From NCBI RefSeq assembly GCF_018294505.1, contig NC_057800.1, forward strand, positions 473,157,037-473,221,036: 64,000 nt of DNA, given 5' to 3'. This document shows positions 1-11,289 of this stretch, piece after piece. The notes beneath the pieces were generated by a model. That model ran no database searches. It worked only from the letters and a program-made list of their open reading frames with translations, and was not told the DNA's origin. The position numbers and the translations under genes were made by a program. Source of the DNA: Triticum aestivum. Its lineage: Eukaryota > Streptophyta > Magnoliopsida > Poales > Poaceae. The first letter of the stretch is position 1; each line of letters begins with the position of its first letter.

Positions 1-963
1 AAGATGACATGATGTAGAGGGATAAACTCAAGCAATATGATATAAACCCCATCTTTTTATCCTCGATGGCAACAATACAATATGTGCCTTGCTGCCCCTG
101 CTGTCACTGGGAAAGGACACCGCAAGATTGAACCCAAAGCTAAGCACTTGTCCCATTGCAAGAAAGATCAATCTAGTAGGCCAAACCAAACTGATAATTC
201 GAAGAGACTTGCAAAGATATTTAAATCGTGCATAAAAGAATTCAGAGAAGAACCAAATATTGTTCATAGATAATCTTGATCCTAAACCCACAATTCATCG
301 GATCTCGACAAACACACCGCAAAAAGAATTACATCGAATAGATCTCCAAGAGAATCAAGGAGAACTTTGTATTGAGATCTCCAAGAGAAGCCATCTAGCT
401 AATAACTATGGACCCGTAGGTCTGTGGTAAACTACTCACACATCATCGGAGAGGCTATGGTGTTGATGTAGAAGCCCTTCGTGATTGATTCCCCCTCCGG
501 CGGACCGGAAAAGGCCCCAAGATGAGATCTCACGGGTATAGAAGATTGTGGCGGTGGAAATAGGGTTTCATGGTGCTCTTGGATGTTTTCAGGGTATATG
601 GGTATATATCGGAGGAAGAAGTAGGTCGGTGGAGCTGCGAGGGGCCCACGAGGGTGGGGGCGCGCCCTCCTATCTCGTGGCCGCCTCGCTACTTCCTTGA
701 CGTCCACTCCAAGTCTCCTGGATCACGTTTGTTCCAAAAAAGATCCTCGCGAAGGTTTCATTCCGTTTGGATTCTGTTTGATATTCCTTTTCTGCGAAAC
801 ACTGAAATAGGCAAAAAAAACAGCAATTTGCACTGGGCCTTCGCTTAATAGGTTAGTCCCAAAAGTAATATAAAAGTGCATAATAAAGCCCATTAAACAT
901 CCAAAACAGATAATATAATATCATGGAACAATCAAAAAATTATAGATACATTGAGACGTATCA
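1..963 (-). mobile_element. Sabrina-like (Athila-type Gypsy) LTR, 5' part, reverse orientation
   Basis: Read on the minus strand, this stretch matches the first ~960 bases of the LTRs at 29861-31427 and 35177-36742. Shared parts include the start TGATACGTCTC (complement at 953-963), the leader around 430-570, and the block at 60-290. It is cut by the window edge, so it may be a full element or a solo LTR. It ends exactly where a Copia pol gene begins (964), so it is an insertion into that gene. The second target duplication lies outside the window. Small ORFs here are shadows of LTR sequence. Confidence 0.88.
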
Positions 964-2760
964 TGCATTAGAGACAGCTGCATTCACGTTTAATAGGGCA
1001 CCATCTATATTCGTTGAGACGACACCGTATGAAATGTGGTTTGGCAAGACCTAAGTTGTCGTTTCTTAAAGTTTGGGGGCAGTGATGCTTATGTGAAAAA
1101 GCTTAACCCTAATAAGCTCGAACCCAAATCGGAGAAATGCGTCTTCATAGGATACCCAAAGGAAACTATTGGGTACACCTTCTATCACAGACCCGAGGGC
1201 AAGATATTCGTTATTGAGAATGGATCCTTTCTAGAAAAAAAGTTTCTCTCGAAAGAAGTGAGTGGGGGGAATGTAGAACTTGATGAGGTAATTGTACCTT
1301 CTCCCGAATTGGAAAGTAGTTCATCACAGAAATCAGTTCTAGTGATTCCTACGCCAATTAGTGAGGAAGCTAATGATGATGATCATGAAACTACAGATCA
1401 AGTTACTACCGAACCTCGTAGGTCAACCAGAGTATGGTCTGCACCAGAGTGGTACATTAATACTTTCTGGAAGTCATGTTACTAGACCATGACGAACCTA
1501 CGAACTATGAGGAAGCGATGATGAGCCCAGATCCCGCAAAATGCTTAAGTCCATGAAATCTGAGATGGGATCCATGTATGAGAACAAAGTGTGGACTTTG
1601 GTTGACTTGCCCAATGATCGGAAAGCCATTGAGAATAAATGGATATTCAAGAGGAAGACAGACGCTGACAGTAGTATTACTATATACAAAGCTCGAATTG
1701 TCGCAAAAGGTTTTCGACAAGTTCAAGATGTTGACTATGATGAGATTTTCTCACTCGTATCGATGCTTAAGTTTGTCTGAATCATGTTAGCAATTGCCAC
1801 ATTTTATGAAATCTGGCAAATGGTTGTCAAAACTGCATTCCTTAATGTATTTCTTAATGAAGAGTTGTATACGATGCAACAAGAAGGTTTTGTCAATCCT
1901 AAAGGTGCTAACAAAGTGTGCAAGCTCCAGCGATCCATCTATGGACTGGTGAAAGCATCTCGGAGTTGGAATATATGCTTTGATAAAGTGATCAAAGCAT
2001 ATGGTTTTATACAGACTTGCGGTGAAGCCTGTATTTACAAGAAAGTGAGTGGGAGCACTACAACCTTACTGATAAGTATATGTGAATGACATATTGTTGA
2101 TCAGAAATGATGTAGAATTTTCTCGAAAGCATAAAGGAGTGTTTGAAAGGAGTTTTTCAAAGAAAGACCTTGGTGAGCCTACTTACATATTGAGCATCAA
2201 GATCTATAGAGATAGATCAAGACGCTTGATATATTTTTCAATGAGAACATACCTTGACAAGTTTTTGAAGTGGTTCAAAATGGAACAGTCAAAGAAGGAG
2301 TTCTTGCATGTGTTGCAAGGTGTGAAGTTGAGTAAAGACTCAAAACCCGACCACGGTAGGAAATAGAAAGAGAATGAAAAGTCATTCCCTATGCCTCAGC
2401 CATAGGTTCTATAAAGTATTCTATGATGTGTACCAGACCTATTGTGTACCTTACCTAGAGTTTGGCAAGAGGGTACAATAGTGATCCAGGAGTGGATCAC
2501 TAGAAATCGGTCAAAATTATCCTTAGTGGAATAAGGATATGTTTCTCGGTTATGGAGGTGACAAAAAGTTAATGTAAAGAGTTACGTCGATGCAAGTTTT
2601 GACACCGATCTGGATGACTCCGAGTCTCAATCTGGATACATATTGAAAGCGGGAGCAATTAGCTAGAGTAGCTCCGTGCAGAGCATTGTAGACATAGAAA
2701 AATTTGCAAAATACATACGGCTCTGAATGTGGCAGACCCGTTGACTAAATTTCTCTCACA
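964..2760 (+). pseudogene. pol: Copia pol remnant (integrase end, reverse transcriptase, RNase H)
   Basis: The reading frame changes several times: frame 1 to about 1485, frame 2 over 1541-2089, then frame 3. It covers the integrase C-terminus, the linker, RT and decayed RNase H. The RT active-site motif at 2079-2090 reads YVND instead of YVDD, so one catalytic aspartate is lost on top of the frameshifts. Homology is to the intact-order copy at 51000-53046. It cannot encode a working polyprotein. Its upstream half lies to the left of the inserted LTR at 1-963, outside the window. Confidence 0.85.
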
Positions 2761-2933
2761 AGAAAAACATGATCACTCTTTGGGTGTTAATCACATAGCG
2801 CTGTGAACTAGATTATTGACTCTAGTAAACCCTTTGGTATTAGTCACATGGAGACGTGAACTAATCACATAAAGATGTGAACTATTGGTGTTAAATCACA
2901 TGGCGATGTGAACTAGATTATTGACTCTAGTGC

Positions 2934-2943
2934 AAGTGGGAGA
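2934..2943 (+). other. Polypurine tract of the WIS/BARE-type Copia
   Basis: AAGTGGGAGA lies directly before the LTR start at 2945, in the position of the plus-strand primer for reverse transcription. The same motif precedes the Angela 3' LTR at 53139-53148. Confidence 0.8.
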
Positions 2944-2953
2944 CTGAAGGAAA

Positions 2954-2981
2954 CACTACTGGAATTAGCTTATTTGCCGTC
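2954..2981 (+). repeat. Left terminal inverted repeat of CACTA-1
   Basis: It starts with CACTACTGGAATTAGC and runs into the first TTTGCCGTC motif. It pairs with 60525-60552, with 24 of 28 positions identical. It is preceded by the target duplication AAA. Confidence 0.92.
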
Positions 2982-3245
2982 TGCTGGCTGATGGCAAAGG
3001 TTTTTGCCGTCCGTTTACAGAAAACGGACGGCAAAGAGCTGGCTGATGGCAAAGAAGGTCTTTGCCATTAGCCAGTTCTTTGCCATCCGCTAGCGGACGG
3101 CAAAGAATCTTTGCCGTCAACTGGCAGACGGCAAAGAGAGAGGTCGCCCCCACTAACGAGCTGATTAGAAAAACTTAACGGCCCCCTCTTTGCCGTCTGC
3201 TAGCAGACGACAAAGACAAAAAAACGGATGGCAAAGGTGGGGTGG
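2970..3245. repeat. CACTA-1 left subterminal repeats
   Basis: The motif TTTGCCGTC(C/T)GC and its complement GACGGCAAAG, with close variants, recur in both orientations about ten times in under 300 bp. In En/Spm such subterminal arrays are binding sites for TnpA. The same motif fills 60060-60545 at the other end. Confidence 0.88.
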
Positions 3246-3259
3246 ACGACAAAGAACTC

Positions 3260-3720
3260 ACCTAACTACCGATCGAGCCCCACCCCGCCCCTTCCTCTCT
3301 CTGTTTCTCTCCCTCTCTCTTCCCGACGACCAGAGCCACCCACCGCTGCACCCGCCACCCCCGAAACCCGCCACCGCCCCCGCCACCCGCCGTCGCCCCC
3401 ATCACCCATCGCCGCTTGCCCCGTCGCCCCACCACCCCGCTGCCCCCCCCACCCGCCAACGCCCCGTCGCCCCACCACCCCGCCGCCCCGCCGCCCCACC
3501 ACGTCGCCTCCCAACCGCCCCACCACCCCGCCGTCCCTACCACCCGCCCACCACCTCGGCGCCACCGTCGCCCCCGGCGCCACCGCGGCCCCATCGCCCT
3601 CGCCTCCCTGCCGGCTCGGCGCCGCCGCTCACCGCCCCCCTGAGCTCCACCGCCCCAGAGCCCTGTGGCCCTCGTCGCCACCGCCACCCTGCCGCTGCGA
3701 AACCCCGGCCCCCATCGGCT
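3260..3720. other. GC-rich, CCN-repeat low-complexity tract in CACTA-1
   Basis: Long runs of CCACC/CCGCC give open frames on both strands, proline-rich on plus and glycine/arginine-rich on minus. They overlap and look like base composition rather than genes. It may be the 5' leader of the CACTA-1 transcript. A T-rich stretch follows (3731-3756). Confidence 0.6.
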
Positions 3721-3835
3721 CCGGTGAGTTATTTTTTCTTTTTTTTCTTTTTTTGCTATTTAATTGTTAGTGTTAGATTTAGTGCTAGATATGTGTTAGT
3801 GTTAGATTTAGTGCATGAGTTTTAGATAATTAGTC

Positions 3836-4128
3836 ATATTATTAAAAGCGGTAGAAAAAGATGAAAAAAGAAGAAGAAAAGAAGAATATGTAGAAGGGGA
3901 AGAAGAAGAAGAGGAGGGCAGAAGAAGAATAAGAAGAAGAAATAGAGGAGAAGATGAGAAGAAGAAGAGGGAAAAGGAAAATAAGGAAGAAATAAAAGAA
4001 GAAGAAGAAGAAGAAGAAGAGAAGGAAAGAATAAGAAGAATAAGAAAGGAAAGAAGAAGAAGAAGAAGAAGAAGAAGAAGAAGAAGAAGAAGAAGAAGAA
4101 GAGAAGGAAAGAAGAAGAAGGATAGAAG
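3836..4128 (+). repeat. Purine-only (GAA)n-type tract
   Basis: About 290 bp of nearly pure A/G on the plus strand, dominated by GAAGAA, with the most regular run near 4046-4105. It produces serine/leucine/phenylalanine ORFs on the minus strand, which are not genes. A purine/pyrimidine mirror tract this long can adopt triplex DNA. Confidence 0.85.
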
Positions 4129-4129
4129 G

Positions 4130-4222
4130 AAACACCCCGACCCCGACACCACACCCCGACACCAAAACAGCACCCCGACCCCGACACGGCACCCCGACAC
4201 CCCGACCCCCGACACCTCCCGA
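4130..4222 (+). repeat. CCCCGACAC minisatellite
   Basis: Imperfect 9-10 bp units (CCCCGACAC, CCCCGACC) are repeated about nine times, directly after the purine tract and before the CACTA-1 gene region. Confidence 0.75.
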
Positions 4223-4653
4223 AAAGGTGCTCTTTTGCCTTCCAGAGGCCGACGGGGTCATATATTTGTGAATTATGAGTTAGGTCATATATTTTTTGAT
4301 TTTGTTATGAAGAACATCATATATAATTGTGTTGACTGGGTAGATTTAAATGTGCAGTTGTTTCATCGCTGCGAGGTTTGGTGTTCGACGACCACCCCAT
4401 GCGTTTGACGAGCTCTGCCCCTTCATTCGTGGGTGAGCACAAATGACATGTACTCCTCCCCCCTTCATTATTTGCTCTGTTTCGGTGTTCGTGCCAATGA
4501 AACTTGCTAGCTAGCTATATATGTATCTTGAATCATCAGTATGCGTAACCAATATGTGTCTCTCGTTCGAAAGGGTTATAGTTATAAATATGCATGCATT
4601 TGCATATTTATAGCCGTGATTCTTTCGAATTGTCCAACGCTATCCATGGATAG

Positions 4654-4871
4654 CCCGAGTATGTGTAGATTGGGTTCATTTTCCCATATGCTTTGCTCCG
4701 GATACGACGCATAAATTTCATTGGTGCCTCCCCTGTTGTTCTCCGGGTACACATCATCTCTGTTTATTGCAGAGACGTGTATCAGGAGAACAGCGGGGAG
4801 GTGCTGCCGAAATTTTGCGTCGGATCCGGAGCATAGCATGGGAAAATGAACCCAATCTATACATACTCGGG
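4654..4871 (+). other. 218-nt near-perfect hairpin upstream of the CACTA-1 transposase
   Basis: The left arm starts CCCGAGTATGTGTAGATTGG at 4654. The right arm ends with its complement at 4871. The arms of roughly 100 bp pair with few mismatches and meet at a loop of about seven bases (4763-4769, between CTCTG and CAGAG). It lies about 150 bp before the transposase start codon, in the same transcriptional direction. If transcribed, it would fold into a long hairpin RNA suited to small-RNA processing. No flanking target duplication was seen, so a separate MITE is less likely. Confidence 0.85.
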
Positions 4872-5019
4872 TGGGATTAGGACCTATCATTACCTATTAG
4901 AGTGTAGGCTGCATGGACGTAATAAAATTGGCAAACTAGATCAACTGATGAATATATACATGGTGAATTATATATATATATATATATTTGTTGTGTGTCC
5001 AGTAGCTCTGAAAGTCAAG

Positions 5020-8000
5020 ATGAGTGATCATGCATGGATGTACACCGGTCACACTGGTCAAAACAAATGGAGCGCTGAAGTTCACAAAAACCAAGGGGTT
5101 TGTGCAAGCCTCATTTGCAAATGGCCAGAGGAAAACCTGGTGCCCCTATTTCCAGTGCGACAATTGGGAAAACAGGACAGGGGTTGAAATGGGGAAACAC
5201 CTGCAGAAGAGTGGTTTTACGCCCGATTATACAGTGTGGACATTTCACGGTGAGTCTGCCCAACGTGACCGAGCTGAGGTGGTTCATCGTCGCACCGACG
5301 AGCATGGTACTAGGATGGAAAACATGGTGCAAGACTTGGATGATGCTCGGGATTCGGACGAGGAGATGGAGGAATCTGCAAAGGCCTTCAATTAAATGTT
5401 GGAGTCTTCAAAATGTCCGCTCCACGAGCACACTGAGCTTTGTCAGTTGGATGCCATCTCACAAGTAATGGCTCTGAAGGCTCAGTTCAACTTGGGCAGA
5501 GAATGCTACGATGCAATGATGATAGTATTTGGACGCTTTCTACCCAAAGGCCATGTAATGTCTGCAAACCTGTACCAGTCGGACAAAATCCTCCGTGTAC
5601 TGAAGATGCCCTATGAGAAGATACATGCCTGTGAGAAAGGATGTGCCTTATTTAGGCTTGACTATGCGGACTTGAACTATTGTCCCATTTGCAAGTCTTC
5701 CAGGTATGTTGTGGCAGACAACAGTATGGGTCAGAAGATGCAGACCAAAATCCCCATTAGTGTTCTTCGGCATATGCCAATCGTACTAAGATTTAAACGT
5801 CTTTTCATGGTCGAAGAGACGGCCAGACAGATGACATGGCACAAAAGGGGCAAAAGAATCAAATTAGATGCAGATGGGAATCTGAAGATGGTACACACAT
5901 CGGATGGTGTTGCATGGAAAAAGTTTGATGAATTACATGATGAAAAAGCGGCAGATCCAAGGCATCCTCGAGTTGGCATCAACATGGATGGGTTCTGTGT
6001 GTTTGGTCTGACGGCTACCCAATACAGTTGTTGGCCTATATTTGTCTTTCCACTCAATCTCCCCCCGGACAGATTATGCAAAGAAAGAACATTTTCCTGA
6101 TGTTGATAATTCCAGGGCCCAACTATCCAGGGGGAAATATGAATGTGTACATGCAGCCGCTTAAAGACGAATTGCAAGAAGCCTGGGATAATGGGTTCAA
6201 GACATACGACGCCTATAGCAAATGGAACTTCATAATGCGTGTCTGGTACATGTACTCGCCGCATGACTTGCCGGCGTATGCGCTATTCGTTGGCTGGTGT
6301 GTGCATGGTAGGTTCCCGTGCCCCACATGCAAGGGAGCTCTTGAGTTTCGTTGGCTTCAGGCCGGTTGCAAGTTTTCTTGCTTCGACATGCATAGACAGT
6401 TCCTGGATCCTCGCCATAAGTTCAGGAAAGACAAGAAGAACTTCATCAGAGGTAGAGTTGTCAAAAACTCTGCACCACCTACGTTGACAGGCCAACAGAC
6501 CCTGGATCGGTTAAATGCTCTCGAGCCAGATCTAGAGCGTCCAGGGTACTTCAAGGGGTATAATTCTCAACACGCCTGGACTCACAAGACATGCTTATGG
6601 GATCTGCCTTACTTCAAAGACCTCCTTTGCCCACACAACATCAACGTGATGCACACTGAGAAGAATATCACCGAGGCACTTTTTGGTACATTGTTCGGCA
6701 TAGATGGGAAGTCAAAGGATAATACTAAGGCTAGAGTCGATCTGGAGGCGCTATGTGATAGGTCATTACAAAACATGAAAGAACCGAAAGGAAAGCAGAA
6801 CTGGACAAAGCCAAAGGCATGGTTCAATCTTGGAAGGCCAGCTATGAGGCAAATTATCTTGTGGGTGAAAATGCAGTTGATGTTCCCCGATGGGTATGCA
6901 GCGAATCTAAAGAGGGGAGCGAGTCTTGATAAATTGAAGATATTTGGTCTCAAGAGTCATGATTGGCACATATGGATTGAGCGGGTAATGCCGGTGATGT
7001 TGCATGGCTTCATCCCTGAGGATGAATGGCTAGTACTAGCAGAACTCAGCTATTTCTTTCGTGTTCTTTGTGCGAAAGAACTATCGCCTGGCATGCTAGA
7101 AGAAATGGAAGAGTTGGCACCAGAGTTGATCTACAAGTTAGAGAAGATCTTTCCACCGGGCTTCTTTAATCCAATGCATCATTTGATTTTGCATCTCCCG
7201 ACCGAGGCAAGATTGGGGGGGGGGGCGTGCAAAATCGTTGGTGCTACCCAACTGAGAGGATGCAGAAGATGCTTCGAGAAAAATGTAAAAATAAAAGTAG
7301 AATTGAAGCATCGATGGTTGAGGCATTCATCACTGAGGAGGCGGCAAACTTCGTGACAGCACACTACAAAGCCAAAAATCGTCATTTGCATAATCCAAAG
7401 CCTCGGTACAATGCTGACGACCCTAAAGAGGGTGGATCCAACCTCAGCCTATTCAAAGGGAATCTTGCACCAGCCAGTGGTTCAAAACCAGTATCTTTGG
7501 ATAATGAAGAATGGCGGACCATTTCGTTGTATATCTTCAACAACCTGACAGAAGTGCGGCCGTACATGGAGTAAGTTCTCGGTACATTGTTTCGCAACTT
7601 CTATTTCCTTTGAACTGCTCTTATTCCTGGATATTTCATATAGTCGATACGTCGCCATATTCTCGTATGGAGCGGTGATCCAAAAGGATTCCATCAAAGA
7701 ATATGAACTTCTCGCAAAGCAAGGAGGCGGCTATCCCGGTTTTATCTCTTGGTTCAAACAAACGGTAATTTCTATTAGACCATTTCATTTCATTCGCTAA
7801 TTTGTGCCTAATGCAACAATCCTTTCATATTAAACTTGTAGGCTAATTCAGAGTCTATGGATGCCGAATTGAGACAAGTCGCTAATGGTTTTGACTATAA
7901 GGTCTGTTCATTTGACAAATACGACATCAACGGGTATCCTTTCCTACCTATGGAAAAGAGCTATCTATGGCCGACTGAAACTCTACAAATTGTTGTGTAC

Positions 8001-8643
8001 TTGCTATCGGCGAAGGAGGTACCGAGTATTATGGGAGAGTTGAAGCAATTTATGAACTTCTATTCTATGGTGAAAACCCACCGAATGTCGTAGTCTTCAA
8101 ATGTTATTGGTTTCAGCCGAAGGAGACTAGAAGGACTCATGAACATATAGGGCTACTTTAAATCAAACAAGGCACCCATTTAGATGTTCCTGATGTCTAT
8201 ATTACGGCTCAACAGGCAACCCAAGTATTCTATCTACCGCGGGCCTGCCAAACTAATCCAAATCTGAAAGGTTGCGATGTCGTTTATGAAGTGCCGCCAC
8301 GTGCTAGACTATCTCCCCCAAAGGAAGAGGATTATGAACCTCACATTAACCCAGACACATATGAAGGAGAATTCTTCCAAGAGACACATATTTCCAAAAA
8401 GCGTTTCAAGAACCGCTATACTTCACCCCAAAACATTGAAGTAGACAGCAACAGTGAATCCGGCATCACCCCGGAGGAGGAACAAGAAGAGGTTACTGCT
8501 GTGGATGACCTGTCAATGCTTGACCGATTACGTCAAGGTGGCCTTTCACATGTTGATGCCGCTAAACCCTATGAGCACGTCATTGATGATAGTGATGATG
8601 ATGATTATGCATTTATTGATGATAGTGATCGAGATTATTAGTA
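5020..8643 (+). pseudogene. CACTA-1 TnpD-type transposase, broken
   Basis: It encodes the En/Spm transposase that cuts and joins element ends in the nucleus. The domain order fits the family: transposase-associated zinc domain (about 5020-5260), Transposase_21 (about 5600-6800), DUF4218 (about 6950-7560), DUF4216 (about 7920-8250) and an acidic C-terminus. Introns are 7571-7643 and 7765-7841, both GT-AG; across the first, codon GA|T is rejoined in frame. The start is ATG at 5020. Lesions are a frameshift near 5080, TAA at 5393-5395, a frameshift at the C-run near 6060, a frameshift at the 11-G run 7215-7225, a frameshift near 8000, and a stop near 8158. Individual segments are well conserved, so decay is fairly recent. 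The gene cannot make a full protein. Confidence 0.9.
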
Positions 8644-8781
8644 GTTCGTGTCAGGTATTCAATTTTTTTATGTTGTACTTGAGGATGATACACTTAAGTG
8701 ATATAAATATTATTATTCATGTCGGTATTTTTTTATGTTGTAGTAATTTCGTTTACTCTTTGTCATGGCAGGTGTTGAAAG

Positions 8782-11213
8782 ATGGTGGGCGCTGGTCGGG
8801 AGCGCTCCGAGGCCCCTTCTTCGTCGGCGCGTGGTGGGAGGTCTTCCATTCCACACGTACCTCTCTGCCGAGTGTTGCTGGACAGTATGGCGACACCGCC
8901 GGGCCCTTCTTTGTCGACCGCGGTGCCCAGCAGGGAACGAGGTAAGGGAGGGAAGAAGAGAGAAGTTGGAGCACGTGGTCGCGGGAGAGGAGGTAGGGTG
9001 ACTGCTAGGGTGCCTTCCTCCCCGCCACCCCCAGTTGTTTCACCCGAGCATGTGACTGCTAGGGTGGACCCGTCCAAGGAGGAGGCTACACAGACTCTGG
9101 TCCATGAGCCTTGGGTCGACGGGCCTTTGGCCCATGAGAGTTGGGCCCACGAGATCCCGGAGGAGCACATGTCCGGATGGGGTACCTGGCCGGATCAGCC
9201 TGAGGGGCCAGGTGGCCATGCTGATGATGGCGGGGAGCCGCCTGATATTGAGGAGGAGGGGGCACCGTCTACTTGCGTGGTTGTACACGACTCCCGGAAG
9301 TGCAGGCGACCCGCGAGCAGAGGTGGTTGATTTTCCCTGATGGGGAGAGGTAAGTGCATTTAATATTTTTGTACCTTCTGCATTCACGTTTCTTCAAATA
9401 TCTAATGCATTGGCCTTGTCATGCTGTAGGGGTTGGGACCACCATCAGAATGTCCGCCGGTCCAACTCCGTCCTTGGAGTGCTTTGCCGGCAAAACTTCC
9501 CGGGGTTTGTCACGTTTCCTGGTGAGGGTCAGCTTCTAGATCTTGGATTGAGCCGGGAGCACTACTTGGCTGCCCCGGCCCCACCGGGTGAGATTATCGA
9601 CGGTGTCTTGTGCGACAGGAGGGCAGACGTGGTGATCAGAAAGTTCTGGTAATTTCTTCTTTACACAATTAAAAATCTTCAACTAGCTAGTTATTAATTG
9701 TACTAATCAATATTGTCTCATTTGATTGCAGACATTCTACAGGTGTGAGGAGGGATACGAGGAGGACGCGGCAAATGTTATCGATAACGTCTGCAAGCGC
9801 CTACTACAGAACTTACGGCACGAGGCTCGGGTGCAGGCTGTTCGAGACTACTACGCCTTGCGTGGTATGAAGAAAACCAAGCCGGCATGCCGCGAGAAGT
9901 TCCTGAGTAAGGAGCAGTACATGAAGGTAATTCTTAAGGCCTTGTACTTACTTCCTTCATTTAGTAATTCATAGCCGTAGCGCTCAAGTTTCTATTTGCT
10001 AACTTAGGCGCCTCCGAGATGGTGTGCGGATTGGATGGATTGTTGGGAGGTGTTGGTCAATGAGTGGTGCTCAAAAGAATGGCTAGCCGTCCACAACGAG
10101 GCCAAGGGCAAACGTACCCAAATGGAAGGTGTGACACACCATCAAGGCAGCTCCAACTTATATTAGTTCGGGCGAAACTGGGTATGTGGTTTGCTTCATG
10201 ATTCATGCAATTCATTCATCTTGCTAGCTTGAGCCCTTTAATTACTAATTTACTTTGTTTCTCTCTTTCAGGCATGCTACAATAAGGCGGATAAGGTGCC
10301 AGAGGTGTACGACCTCTATGTCATGGCCCATACTACCTCTTACAAGAAAGTCAAGGCATTCTCTCCGTCTGACCTCGATGATCCAAACAACTTCACCAAC
10401 ATCTCCTCACAAGCTCGTGAAATATAGAGATCGGGGGAAGGCGAGGAAAGGGGAGGACTTTAACCTGAGCCAGGGTCCCATTGATCCAGAGCTGGTGATG
10501 ATAGATGGTGGCGGGAGGTCCCATGGCTCGATAGCCATTGGAGATGGACTTATCCGTTGTCCTAGCACTCTCCCACGGATCAAGGCGCGCCAGTCGAGCT
10601 TCGCTCCTAAGATAAGGCCTCGTGAACGGCCAGTCACCTTCAAGGTTAGTTATACGTACTCGGCTATCTTTCTCCATTACATTGTGTGCACTTCCATCAA
10701 TGATTACAAATTCTAATGAGGAGTGGTGTTGCAGGCTGCTATACAGAGTGAGAGAGATAGAACGGCAAAACTTCTGGTGGAGGCGGTGGAGAGGCAGCGG
10801 GAGTTGGAGGATAGGATGACAAAGATGTTGGAGGAGGAGAGGGCATGGAATGACATGCAAGCAAGGGCCATGTATGAGCTCCTTGTGGTAAGTTTCTTCT
10901 GTAGATTAGCCAAAACATTCATGTAGTGTTTGTCTCATTACTAACTAGTATGACCGAGTCGTCAAAACCAAATGTGCAGTCTATGTGCGAGAAGGCCGGT
11001 CAGACCGCTCCGCCGATACCAGAGATTGCTCCTAGGACCACGATGAGTTTAATTTGAATGGACATTACGTGCTAGTCTTAACATTTGAGTGTCATCATGC
11101 TAACGAGACATTGGAAATGATCTTTGGTGCAGTGTAACTCCAGACAAGCATCGCACGATCCTTCTCCAGCTACCGGCACGAGCCAGCCCGCTCCTACACC
11201 TCCATGATCACGG
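8782..11213 (+). pseudogene. CACTA-1 TnpA-type second gene (Transposase_24-like), broken
   Basis: This is the second CACTA gene, whose product in En/Spm binds subterminal repeats. Exons inferred from GT-AG borders and reading frame are about 8782-9349, 9430-9648, 9732-9926, 10008-10181, 10272-10644, 10735-10887, and short 3' exons to about 11213. The first exon is rich in Arg/Gly/Pro. Later exons carry the conserved Trp-rich block (…WLIFPDGE, FPG, REHYL) and a charged coiled coil (10735-10887). Breaks are a frameshift near 9270, a one-base loss at the 9648/9732 junction, a stop in the 10008 exon, and a frameshift near 10420. It lies 140 bp downstream of the transposase, on the same strand. 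Confidence 0.78.
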
Positions 11214-11289
11214 TAAGTTTCTCTAGTGTTTTGCTTAACAAATTCATAAAGACCTAGACTTAGCTTTATTTCCTCCAATATGCTTACCA

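Larger units (their letters stand above)
964..2953 (+). mobile_element. WIS/BARE-type Copia element, 3' part of body and first 9 bp of 3' LTR
   Basis: This holds the end of integrase, reverse transcriptase, RNase H remnants, the 3' leader and the polypurine tract of a Copia (Pseudoviridae-type) retrotransposon. The 3' LTR starts at 2945 (TGAAGGAAA) and is broken 9 bp in by CACTA-1. It resumes at 60556. The layout and sequence parallel the Angela copy at 43130-54852, but are clearly more diverged. It is the outermost and oldest layer in the window. Just before the polypurine tract, a short motif (ATCACAT..GATGTGAACTA) is repeated three to four times between about 2785 and 2915. Confidence 0.88.

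Noticed and set aside
28..848. Small ORFs at the left edge
   Set aside because: The same text recurs in the Sabrina-like LTRs, so these are LTR shadows.
3190..4261. Long overlapping ORFs, Pro-rich on plus and Gly/Ser/Leu/Phe-rich on minus
   Set aside because: They come from CCN repeats and the purine tract, overlap on both strands, and have no domain-like sequence.
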